DNA of 64,000 bases. Source: Streptomyces sp. TRM68416. GTDB taxonomy: Bacteria; Actinomycetota; Actinomycetes; Streptomycetales; Streptomycetaceae. The notes below the pieces were generated by a model. That model saw nothing but the letters and a program-made list of their open reading frames with translations, was not told the DNA's origin and searched no databases. A program made the position numbers and the translations under genes. Below, piece after piece: positions 33,329-42,290 of the stretch; positions within the stretch are counted from its first letter, which is position 1, and each line of letters starts with the position of its first letter. The stretch spans positions 1 through 64,000 of the forward strand of contig NZ_JACVWU010000037.1 in the NCBI RefSeq assembly GCF_014596915.1. Direction: 5' to 3'.

Positions 33329-34795
33329 ATGCCGACCTGCCCGAACGGACACCAGTCGGGTTCCGACGACTGGTGCGAGGTCTGCGGTCACCGCATGGCC
33401 GGTGCCGTACCTCCGCCCCCGCCCCCGCCGCCGCCCCCGGGCGGTGGCTACGGCTTCCCGCCGCCCGGTGCGCCGGGCGGCCCCGCCGGCCAGCCCGGCG
33501 CCCGGCCGCACCTGGCCGCCGTACCGGACCCGGAGCCCGAGCTCTGCCCGCAGTGCCGCACGCCCCGCGAGGGCGGTGCGCCGTTCTGCGAGGAGTGCCG
33601 GTGGAACTTCCTCACCAACACGGCGACCTCGTACACCCCGGCCGCCCCGCGCCCCCCGGCCCCCAGCCCGGCCGCCCGCTTCCAGCAGCCCCCCGGCCCC
33701 TCCTACGGCGGCGGCGGCGATTCCTTCGACTACCAGAGCTCCCGCCCCTCCCAGGTGAACCGGCCCGCGGAACCGATTCCGCCGTTCGGCGCGGACCCGT
33801 CGACGCCTGCGGGGCCGGGCGGTCCGGGGGGACCCGGCGCCTTCGGCGGGCCTGGCGGGCCTGATGGTCCGGGCGGTGGCCGCGGCAGTTCGAGCGGTCC
33901 CGGTGGTCCGGGCGGTCAGGGCGGCCCGGGTGGACCTGGCGCGTTCGGCGGGCCTGGCGGGCCCAACGGTCCGGGCGCACCCGGTGGGCCTGGTGGACCT
34001 GGTGGCTTCGGCGGCCCCGGCACGTCGGGCGGACCCGGCGCCAACGGCCCCTCCGGCTTCGGCTCCGACCCCTCGCGGCAGGCGCCTCCGCCGCCGCCCG
34101 GCCCTGGTGCGGCCGGTGGCGCTCCGCAGGCGTTCCAGTCCCCCTCCGGCCCGTCCGCCCCGCCCGGCTTCCCGCAGGAGACGAACCGTCCGCAGCCCGG
34201 CGGCCCGTCCTTCGGCGGCGGTGACGACGACTGGGTGATCTCGCCCCCGTCGTCCACCGCGCCCGGCGGCCCTGGAGGACCCAGCGGTCCCGGCGGCCCC
34301 GGCCCGGCCCAGGGCGGTGGCTACGGCTATCCGCAGCCCGGCTCCGGCCAGGCGCCGCCCCCGCCCGGCCCCGCCTTCCCGCAGCAGCCGGCGACCTGGA
34401 CGGCGACCATCGGACCGGACCGCGAGTACTTCATGGCGATGATGCAGCGCTCCGGCCCCGAGGCCGCGGGCCTGAACCTGCCCGCGTACTCGCCGGAGCA
34501 GCAGCGCACCCTCACCGGCAACCAGCTCACGATCGGCCGCCGTCGCCACTCCACCGGCGAGACCCCGGACATCGACCTGTCGGTGCCGCCGGAGGACCCG
34601 GGCGTCTCGCACCAGCACGCGGTGCTGGTGCAGCAGCCGGACGGCTCCTGGGCGGTCGTCGACCAGAACTCGACGAACGGCACGACGGTCAACGGCTCCG
34701 AGGACCCCATCCAGCCCTTCGTACCGGTACCGCTCCAGGACGGCGACCGGGTCCACGTCGGCGCCTGGACGACAATCACCGTCCGCCGGGGCTGA
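33329..34795 (+). CDS. FHA domain protein with zinc ribbons and collagen-like linker
   Basis: A 488-residue protein: N-terminal zinc ribbon (Cys4, Cys16, Cys19 with His8), a poly-Pro run, a second ribbon near 73-91 (CPQCRTPREGGAPFCEEC), then a very long Gly-Pro-Gly collagen-like region (about 165-360). The C-terminal FHA domain is at about 400-486 (LTIGRRRHSTGETPDIDLS, then GVSHQHAVL and DQNSTNGTTVNG), which binds phosphothreonine. It is the likely PknG substrate or reader, analogous to GarA/OdhI, although its architecture differs. ATG 33329 follows AAAGGGGGAA. Confidence 0.92.
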   Translation: MPTCPNGHQSGSDDWCEVCGHRMAGAVPPPPPPPPPPGGGYGFPPPGAPGGPAGQPGARPHLAAVPDPEPELCPQCRTPREGGAPFCEECRWNFLTNTATSYTPAAPRPPAPSPAARFQQPPGPSYGGGGDSFDYQSSRPSQVNRPAEPIPPFGADPSTPAGPGGPGGPGAFGGPGGPDGPGGGRGSSSGPGGPGGQGGPGGPGAFGGPGGPNGPGAPGGPGGPGGFGGPGTSGGPGANGPSGFGSDPSRQAPPPPPGPGAAGGAPQAFQSPSGPSAPPGFPQETNRPQPGGPSFGGGDDDWVISPPSSTAPGGPGGPSGPGGPGPAQGGGYGYPQPGSGQAPPPPGPAFPQQPATWTATIGPDREYFMAMMQRSGPEAAGLNLPAYSPEQQRTLTGNQLTIGRRRHSTGETPDIDLSVPPEDPGVSHQHAVLVQQPDGSWAVVDQNSTNGTTVNGSEDPIQPFVPVPLQDGDRVHVGAWTTITVRRG

Positions 34796-34802
34796 GCCCC
34801 GG

Positions 34803-34838
34803 GTGGGGCCGGGGTGTCGTGCGACCCCCCGGCCCCAC
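34803..34838. terminator. Terminator after the FHA gene
   Basis: GTGGGGCCGGGG (34803-34814) pairs perfectly with CCCCGGCCCCAC (34827-34838). It is located at the start of the gap before a convergent gene. Confidence 0.8.
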
Positions 34839-35190
34839 CACAGCGACCAGCCCCACAGCCGCCCGTCGTCCCACCGCAGCGGCCCCCGCTCCCGCTCGCC
34901 GGACCGACCACCCGGCCACCCCGGTGGCCCCCGCACGCCTGCGTCTCACCTCACCCCAGCGCCCCCACTCCCCCTCGCCGGAACGGCCTCCCGGGCACAG
35001 GCCCCCGCCCTACCTCCGCGCCTCCCGCCTGGCCCCCGCGCCACCCGCACGGGCCCCCTCACCCCACCGCAGCGCCCCGCGCCCCCGCTCACCGGACCAG
35101 CCACCCGGCAACCACCCCACCTCACGCCACCGCCCCCGCACGGCTGCGGCCTCCACCTCACCCCAGCGCCCCCACTCGGCTGCCCCCACC
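34839..35190. repeat. Degenerate CTCACCCCAGCGCCCCC repeats, no gene
   Basis: The gap between convergent FHA and methyltransferase genes is filled with degenerate copies of CTCACCCCAGCGCCCCCACTC and a GCTCGCCGGAC-like unit, at irregular spacing. Reading frames through it are low-complexity Pro/Arg and not credible genes. Confidence 0.7.
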
Positions 35191-36174
35191 TCACCCCAGC
35201 GGCCACACATACGGCCCCTCCGGGTCGTCCAGCCACGCCCACTCGCGGTCGCCGCTGACGGTGATGCCGTAGCGCTCGCGGCCCGGTATGTTCTCGCGGT
35301 TCCAGAGGGCGTACGCCTCCTGCGGGTCGAGGCTGGCCTGGGTCAGGGCCAGCAGGAAGCGGAACAGGTCGTCCTCCCTGGCCCGGCGCGGGACTCCGCC
35401 GAGGGGCGCCGGTTCCGGTTCGGCGCGGTCGGCGCCGCGCAGCGGGACGAAGTAGGCGGGTGTGTGCAGGAAGCGGCCCTCGGCCTGCCCGGAGGCGTGG
35501 ACGGTCAGGGCGACCAGGCCGGTGGCGAGCGGGGTCAGGATCCGGGCGCCCGGCCGGCACTGGGCGAGCCAGGCGCGTGGAATCGACGGCAGCGTGCAGG
35601 TCGCGATGATCCGGTCGAAGGGCGCGCGCTCCGGGGCGCCGCGCGTGCCGTCGCCGGTGAGGACCACGGGGTGGTGGCCGGCGGCGGCCAGGTGCTGCCG
35701 TGCCGTCTCGGTGATCTCCGGCTCCAGGTCGATGGTGGTGACGAGGTCGTCGTCGCCGAGCCGGTGTGCCAGCAGGGCGGCGTTGTAGCCCGTACCGGCC
35801 CCGATCTCCAGGACCCGGTCACCGTCCCGCACGCCGAGCGCGACCAGCATCATCGCCATGAGCGAGGGCTGGCTGCTGGAGGAGACCAGTTCCCCGTCCC
35901 GCATCCGGGTGGCCAGCGGCACGTCCGCGTACGCCCCGCGCACCCAGCGCTCCCGGGCCGCAGGGTCGGGGCTCTCGCCCCAGCGCCGCTCGTGGCCGCC
36001 CCTGACACCGACGTAGTAGAAGGGCACGAAGACATGGCGCGGGACCGCGGCGAAGGCCTCCCGCCACACCGGGTCCTCGTCCCAGACCCCGCTGCGGTCG
36101 ATCTCGCGCACCAGCTCCGCCCGCGCCTGCGCGGCGAGGTCGCCCAGTTCCTTGTCCGGCGCGTGTGCGCTCAT
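35191..36174 (-). CDS. PCMT-type (protein-L-isoaspartate) methyltransferase-like protein
   Basis: A 327-residue SAM-dependent methyltransferase. An N-terminal helical part includes WREAFAAVPRHVFVPFYY. The PCMT-type substrate loop is SSSSQPSLMAMMLVAL, and the SAM motif I is RVLEIGAGTGYNAALLAHRL. A C-terminal extension of about 100 residues is longer than in classic PCMT repair enzymes. Relatives modify Asp residues in proteins or ribosomal peptides; no precursor peptide gene was recognised nearby. ATG 36174. Divergent from the hemoglobin gene. Confidence 0.88.
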   Translation of the reverse strand: MSAHAPDKELGDLAAQARAELVREIDRSGVWDEDPVWREAFAAVPRHVFVPFYYVGVRGGHERRWGESPDPAARERWVRGAYADVPLATRMRDGELVSSSSQPSLMAMMLVALGVRDGDRVLEIGAGTGYNAALLAHRLGDDDLVTTIDLEPEITETARQHLAAAGHHPVVLTGDGTRGAPERAPFDRIIATCTLPSIPRAWLAQCRPGARILTPLATGLVALTVHASGQAEGRFLHTPAYFVPLRGADRAEPEPAPLGGVPRRAREDDLFRFLLALTQASLDPQEAYALWNRENIPGRERYGITVSGDREWAWLDDPEGPYVWPLG

Positions 36175-36305
36175 GACTCCACTGTCCTGCGCGAGGCGAC
36201 GCGAGGCGAGTGCCGGCGCCGGCCGAACCGGAATCCTCCCGTCCTACGGCCATGATCGCCGCGGCGGTCCTAAGCCTTGAGTCCTCGGTCCTGCCGTCTG
36301 AGACC

Positions 36306-36719
36306 ATGGGGAGCGTGAATGAGATTCGGCGCGGCACGCTTCAGGAGCAGACCTTCTACGAGCAGGTCGGCGGGGAGGAGACCTTCCGCCGCCTCGTCCA
36401 CCGCTTCTACCAGGGTGTCGCGGAGGACCCGATCCTGAAGCCCATGTATCCCGAGGAGGACCTGGGCCCCGCCGAGGAGCGCCTGACCCTCTTCCTGATC
36501 CAGTACTGGGGCGGTCCGACGACGTACAGCGAGAACCGCGGCCACCCGCGACTGCGGATGCGCCACGCGCCCTTCGCCGTCGACCGCGCGGCCCACGACG
36601 CCTGGCTGAAGCACATGCGGGACGCCGTCGACGAACTCGGCCTGTCCGAGGAGCACGAGCGGACGCTGTGGAACTACCTGACGTACGCGGCGGCGTCGAT
36701 GGTGAACACCGAGGGCTGA
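36306..36719 (+). CDS. glbO: Group II truncated hemoglobin (trHbO)
   Basis: A 137-residue globin close to mycobacterial GlbO: FYEQVGGEETFRRLVHRFYQ, then QYWGGPTTYSENRGHPRLRM, where the Tyr of YWGG and a later Trp (DAWLKHM) line the distal haem pocket. The proximal His is in RMRHAPF. It binds oxygen and probably detoxifies nitric oxide or peroxide. ATG 36306 (MGSVNEI) is chosen; GTG 36315 is an alternative with a ribosome-binding site that is too close. Confidence 0.93.
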   Translation: MGSVNEIRRGTLQEQTFYEQVGGEETFRRLVHRFYQGVAEDPILKPMYPEEDLGPAEERLTLFLIQYWGGPTTYSENRGHPRLRMRHAPFAVDRAAHDAWLKHMRDAVDELGLSEEHERTLWNYLTYAAASMVNTEG

Positions 36720-36740
36720 TCCGGCGGCGCGGCGGGCCGC

Positions 36741-37415
36741 TCAGCGAACGCTGACGCCCAACGCCCCGAGCCCCGCCGTACGCACGGCGATCGATCCGTA
36801 GGGGCTGCGCAGCCGCAGCCACGCGCCCGACGAGAACAGGCCGAGGGGGGTGTCGTCGGGCGCGCGCAGGAAGCCCAGCGACTGGGCGGCGTGCACGGCC
36901 CGTACCGGCAGCCGGGTCTCCCCCACCGTGCGGGACCAGATCTCCCGGCCGACGCGGTCGAGTTCGGTCCGGGTACGGCGCTCGGGCGGCAACTCCTGCG
37001 TACGGGAACGGAATTCGGCGATCCCGGCGCCGACCATGGCCCGCAGGGCGTCCGGCGCCGGCAGGCCCGGCTCGGCCCGCCAGCCGCCGCGCGGCGGCAG
37101 CACCCCGGCCCACGGCGGGCCGGTGACCGCGGCCGGGACCACGGCCGTGGCCGCTGCCTCGTCCACGGCCTCCAGCAGCTCACCGGCGGAGACGGTCACG
37201 TCCAGCGTGACGTCGAGGCCGTTCTCGTACGGTTTGGCGAGCCGGGCCGTGCGGATCGCCAGCACCTCGAAGGAGGGCGGCCGTCCGAAGACGGCGAGTG
37301 CGGTGCCGGCCGCCTGGAGGCGCACCGCGGCTCCACGGTCGTAGTGGAGCAGCCGGGAGAGGAAGGCCGCGAGGTCCGCCGCCTCCCCCTCGTCGGCGAG
37401 ATGGAGCACCGTCAT
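36741..37415 (-). CDS. Conserved protein of unknown function coupled to a thioesterase
   Basis: A 224-residue protein with an N-terminal part rich in small hydrophobics (TVLHLADEGEAADLAAFLSR), a central VTLDVTVSAGELLEAVDEA segment and a C-terminal GSIAVRTAGLGALGVSVR. No motif or family recognised. Start ATG 37415 overlaps the stop of the acyl-CoA thioesterase gene (ATGA), so the two are translated together. It is convergent with glbO, leaving only a short gap. Confidence 0.8.
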   Translation of the reverse strand: MTVLHLADEGEAADLAAFLSRLLHYDRGAAVRLQAAGTALAVFGRPPSFEVLAIRTARLAKPYENGLDVTLDVTVSAGELLEAVDEAAATAVVPAAVTGPPWAGVLPPRGGWRAEPGLPAPDALRAMVGAGIAEFRSRTQELPPERRTRTELDRVGREIWSRTVGETRLPVRAVHAAQSLGFLRAPDDTPLGLFSSGAWLRLRSPYGSIAVRTAGLGALGVSVR

Positions 37416-37825
37416 GCGGCGACGGCCTCCTCCTCGTCGTCGTCCCGGTACTCCTCCAGGAACTCCCGTTCCTCGGAGGTGATCCGGCGCGGCCGCTGCG
37501 TCTCGAAGTCGAACGGCACTATCACCGTCGACGCGCGGACGTAGACGAGGTCGTCGTCCTTCACCTCGTAGGCGATGGTGAAGGACGCGGCCCGTATCTG
37601 CGTGACCCACAGCTCGATGTCCACGGGCGTGTGCCGGTGGACCAGCTGCCGCTTGTAGTCGATCTCATGGCGTGCCACCACGGACCCCTGCTTGAAGTCC
37701 TTCTCCGGGCGGAACAGGAAGTCGATACGGGCTTCCTCCAGGTAGCGGAGGAAGACCACGTTGTTGACGTGGCCGTACGCGTCCATGTCCGCCCAGCGCA
37801 GCGGGCAGCGGTAGATGTGCCGCAA
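37412..37825 (-). CDS. Acyl-CoA thioesterase (hotdog fold, 4HBT)
   Basis: A 137-residue hotdog-fold thioesterase. The active-site Asp motif is WADMDAYGHVNNVVFLRYLE, followed by DFKQGSVVARHEIDYKRQL and a C-terminal acidic tail. It hydrolyses acyl-CoA thioesters; chain specificity is unknown. The only sensible start is TTG 37825, six bases after the ettA stop, so it lies in an operon behind ettA. The TTG start suggests low translation. Confidence 0.9.
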   Translation of the reverse strand: MRHIYRCPLRWADMDAYGHVNNVVFLRYLEEARIDFLFRPEKDFKQGSVVARHEIDYKRQLVHRHTPVDIELWVTQIRAASFTIAYEVKDDDLVYVRASTVIVPFDFETQRPRRITSEEREFLEEYRDDDEEEAVAA

Positions 37826-37831
37826 GACCGA

Positions 37832-39496
<1,665 letters not shown>

Positions 39497-39729
39497 GAGA
39501 AACCGTCCGGCAGCTTGAAATCTGGCAGTGGGCAGATACACCCCATCTTGCCGTACCGCCACCCTTGGGTGGTAACCCGTTAGGCTCGACCCCTTTGACC
39601 TGGGCTTTTCTCCGCCTCGTACGGGCGGTGCAGGCAGCTGAGGGGCGTTCGCGGTCGGGGACGGCCCCCGGGGAGGGGCCGTGGCGGCGGGGTGTCGGGG
39701 TGTCGGGCCGGGACGGTTGCGCGGTCGGC

Positions 39730-41160
39730 TCAGTCCTGGGCCGAAGGCTTCCTCTTGCGGGCGATCACCAGGGCGGTGCCGCCGAGCAGGAGCAGGCCGA
39801 TGGCTGTTCCGGCGATCGCGGCGGTCGCGTCGGAGCTGCCCGTCGCGGCGAGGTTGGTGCCGGCGGCCGGGTTGCCCGCGGTGGCGGGGCTCGGCTCGGC
39901 GAGGGTCTGGGTAGTGAGGCCGTCGGTCTCGGCGGCCGCGGCCTCGGCCGCGTGGGTCATGCAGTCGAGGACGCCGGTGAAGCGCTGGGCGAAGCCGCCG
40001 GGGCCCTCGATCGTGAAGTCGTAGGCCTGGTCCTCCTGGAGCGGGACCGTCACCGTGCGGGACTCGCCCGCCCCGATGGTGTACTCGATGCCCAGCAGCT
40101 CGAAGCCGAACGCCTCGTCGCCCCCGTTGACCACGGTGAGGTCGACGCCGCCCTCGGCGCAGTTCTCCACCGCGGACAGCGCGGGTATCGCCCCCGTCTT
40201 CGCCCAGGTCGCGCCCGCCGTCGCCGAGACCGTCGACTCGCTGGAACCGGCCAGGATCTGCGTCTGGCTGCGGCTCTCGGAGGCGAAGGCTCGGCCGACC
40301 GGCACGGTCGTGGAGGCCTGCACGGTCAGCTCGGCGGTGCCGTCCACGGCGTCCTCGGGCACGTCGAAGTACACCTGCCCGCCGTCCGCCGCCGAGGTGA
40401 CGTCCTTGCCGTCCTCGTCGACGATCCGCACGCCGCTCATGGCCGCGTCGGCGGGCGGCGTCACCCGCACGCGGTCCACGCCGGTGTGCACCGTCACCGG
40501 TCCGAGCCGCTCACCCGGGTGGCCGGAGAGCGCGGGCGGGTCCAGGCTGAGCGCGGCCTTGGGCTCGGCCAGGCTGCGGGCGTTCTTCTCCAGGTAGTCG
40601 GCGAGCCGCTCGGCCTGCGGGTCGACCGCCTCGACGTCCGCGCCGTCCGAGTAGCGCCAGATCGCCACCTGGGTGCCGACCGCCGCGTCCTGCTCGGTGA
40701 GGCCGCCGCGGACACCGGCCCGGTCGGCGAGCGCCGCGAGGTCGTTCACCTGCGGGTAGGAGTTCTGCAGGATCCAACGGATCCGGCCCGCGTCCTTGTT
40801 GGCGCCCAGCGAAGTGCCGCTCCACGGCGTCTCGTGGTACCGGGCGCCCTTGCGCGTGGGGTTGTACAGGTCGACGCAGTACGTCTGCAGCGTGCCGCCG
40901 CCGTCGACGGACATCTCGAACAGGCCCGCCGAGATCTCCTGATCGCCTTCGTCGCCGCGTATGACGGCGGCGCCGTACGTCTTGAGGCCGCCTATGGTGG
41001 CGGTCGCCCCGCCCTGCTTCCGTACCGTCCCGTCGTCGGCGGCGGCCCGTCCGGCGCCGGTCAGCGCACCGGCGGCGACGAGTGCGGCCGCCAGTGTCAC
41101 GGCGGCGAGACGCGCCGCTCCTCGCCCGCGTCCGACCGGCGCGGAGAAAGCAGAAAGCAC
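39730..41160 (-). CDS. Cys-Gln thioester surface protein with LAxTG sortase signal
   Basis: A 476-residue cell-wall protein: signal peptide to about residue 41 (AGALTGAGRAAADD), TQXA thioester domain with Cys95 in TYCVDLYN and the partner Gln in VGTQVAIWRYSDG, two beta-rich repeats, then a C-terminal sortase signal LAATG (437-441), a hydrophobic helix and RKRKP. The thioester can form covalent bonds with surface amines, and the LAxTG motif is that of class E sortases of Streptomyces. GTG 41160 follows AAGGGGAATT. Confidence 0.92.
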   Translation of the reverse strand: MLSAFSAPVGRGRGAARLAAVTLAAALVAAGALTGAGRAAADDGTVRKQGGATATIGGLKTYGAAVIRGDEGDQEISAGLFEMSVDGGGTLQTYCVDLYNPTRKGARYHETPWSGTSLGANKDAGRIRWILQNSYPQVNDLAALADRAGVRGGLTEQDAAVGTQVAIWRYSDGADVEAVDPQAERLADYLEKNARSLAEPKAALSLDPPALSGHPGERLGPVTVHTGVDRVRVTPPADAAMSGVRIVDEDGKDVTSAADGGQVYFDVPEDAVDGTAELTVQASTTVPVGRAFASESRSQTQILAGSSESTVSATAGATWAKTGAIPALSAVENCAEGGVDLTVVNGGDEAFGFELLGIEYTIGAGESRTVTVPLQEDQAYDFTIEGPGGFAQRFTGVLDCMTHAAEAAAAETDGLTTQTLAEPSPATAGNPAAGTNLAATGSSDATAAIAGTAIGLLLLGGTALVIARKRKPSAQD

Positions 41161-41409
41161 AGAATTCCCCTTCGAGCAGGACCCGTTGATGTGGGGGGCA
41201 CGGTCCCACCAGCAGAATCTTCAAGCCCAGAGAGCCTTGTTCGGCATCCTAAAGACCAGGCGCACCACGCTTCCCGGTGATCCCGTCGGCCGGGCGATCC
41301 GACTCGGAATCGTTATCGCGGTGACCGCCGGTGAGCAGGGCTTATCGACAAATCCACCGGGGTCGTTCGGTGCACATCCGCCGATAAGCCGCAGTTCGGT
41401 CAGGGCTCG

Positions 41410-41438
41410 CGTGGCGGTGACGTCACGTCACCGCCACG
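41410..41438 (-). terminator. Perfect 13-base hairpin with the ssbB stop codon as its loop
   Basis: Positions 41410-41422 pair perfectly with 41426-41438. The 3-base loop, 41423-41425, is the TGA stop of ssbB on the minus strand. No T tract follows. Confidence 0.8.
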
Positions 41439-41884
41439 GCCTCCGCAGCCTGTTGGGCCGTGCTCCCGTCCGCGGCCGGTGTCTCCCAGTCGGGCTCGGG
41501 CTGCGCGCCGCCGGCCTCCGGCTCGGGCCTGCCGGGCCGCCGGAAGGCGGACGTGCCGCGCGCCAGGTCGTGGCCGATCGCCAGCGCGTCGATGTCGGCC
41601 GAGGTCCAGGTCTGCCCCTCGCGCAGCTCCGAACGGACCTTCAGCCGGCCCTGCACGATGACGGGGTCGCCCACGTTCAGCGAGGCCGCCGCGTTCGTGG
41701 CGAGCTGGCGATTGGCCCACACCGTGAAGAAGTTGGTGTGCCCGTCCGTCCAGGCGCCCTTCTCCCGGTCCCAGTAACGCTGGGTCACCGCCAGCCGGAA
41801 CCTGGCCGACGGTCCCGCCGCGAGCTCCCGGTACACCGGTCGCGTCGCCACGTTCCCCACCGTGCACACCATCGTCTCGTTCAT
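41423..41884 (-). CDS. ssbB: Single-stranded DNA-binding protein SsbB
   Basis: A 153-residue OB-fold protein (ETMVCTVGNVATRPVYREL, then RFRLAVTQRYWDREKGAW and FFTVWANRQLATNAAASL). The acidic C-terminal tip typical of the essential SsbA is missing, so this is the second, SsbB-type paralogue. In Streptomyces coelicolor SsbB functions in chromosome segregation during sporulation. ATG 41884 has GGAGGGG upstream. Its stop codon lies in the loop of a perfect hairpin. Confidence 0.92.
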   Translation of the reverse strand: MNETMVCTVGNVATRPVYRELAAGPSARFRLAVTQRYWDREKGAWTDGHTNFFTVWANRQLATNAAASLNVGDPVIVQGRLKVRSELREGQTWTSADIDALAIGHDLARGTSAFRRPGRPEPEAGGAQPEPDWETPAADGSTAQQAAEAVAVT

Positions 41885-42290
41885 CGTGAACCCCTCCCTC
41901 GCCCGGCCGACGGGGCCGGGCGGATACGCGTACGGGCCCGTCCCGTACGGCTGCGTCCGTCGTGACGACCGCGTCCGCCGCGATCGCCGCGAGAGCCAGA
42001 CTGCCTCCGTCGGGCCGAGCCCGCCGCGCGCTGTGGATCATCCCCGCGTCTGTGGAAAACCCCGCCACTCGAACGGGCCGTTCCGCTCTGCGCTCCGCTC
42101 CGCACTCCGCTGGAAGTGCAGTGGTGTGTCGTCGTTCGCCTGCGGACTCGTCGTGGCTGGTCGCGCCCCGCGGCGGAGCCGCTGACAGATGCAGCCCCGC
42201 GCCCCATTGGGGCGCTGCCCAACCGCGGTCGAATGCGCCAGCCCTGTCTGGCTCCGCCCCACCGGCCCGCCCCGCATCACCCCACCCGAG
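41885..42290. other. 406-base gap between ssbB and the GTPase gene
   Basis: No gene is supported. It holds the leader of ssbB and, at 42155-42220, an inverted copy of the dispersed repeat found at 14538-14605. Confidence 0.6.

Noticed and set aside
34839..35190. Possible CRISPR array
   Set aside because: Repeats are degenerate and irregularly spaced, there are no unique spacers of constant length, and no cas genes are present.
35191..36174. PCMT-type methyltransferase as part of a lanthipeptide cluster
   Set aside because: No LanM/LanB-type enzyme or precursor peptide lies nearby; it stands alone between core genes.
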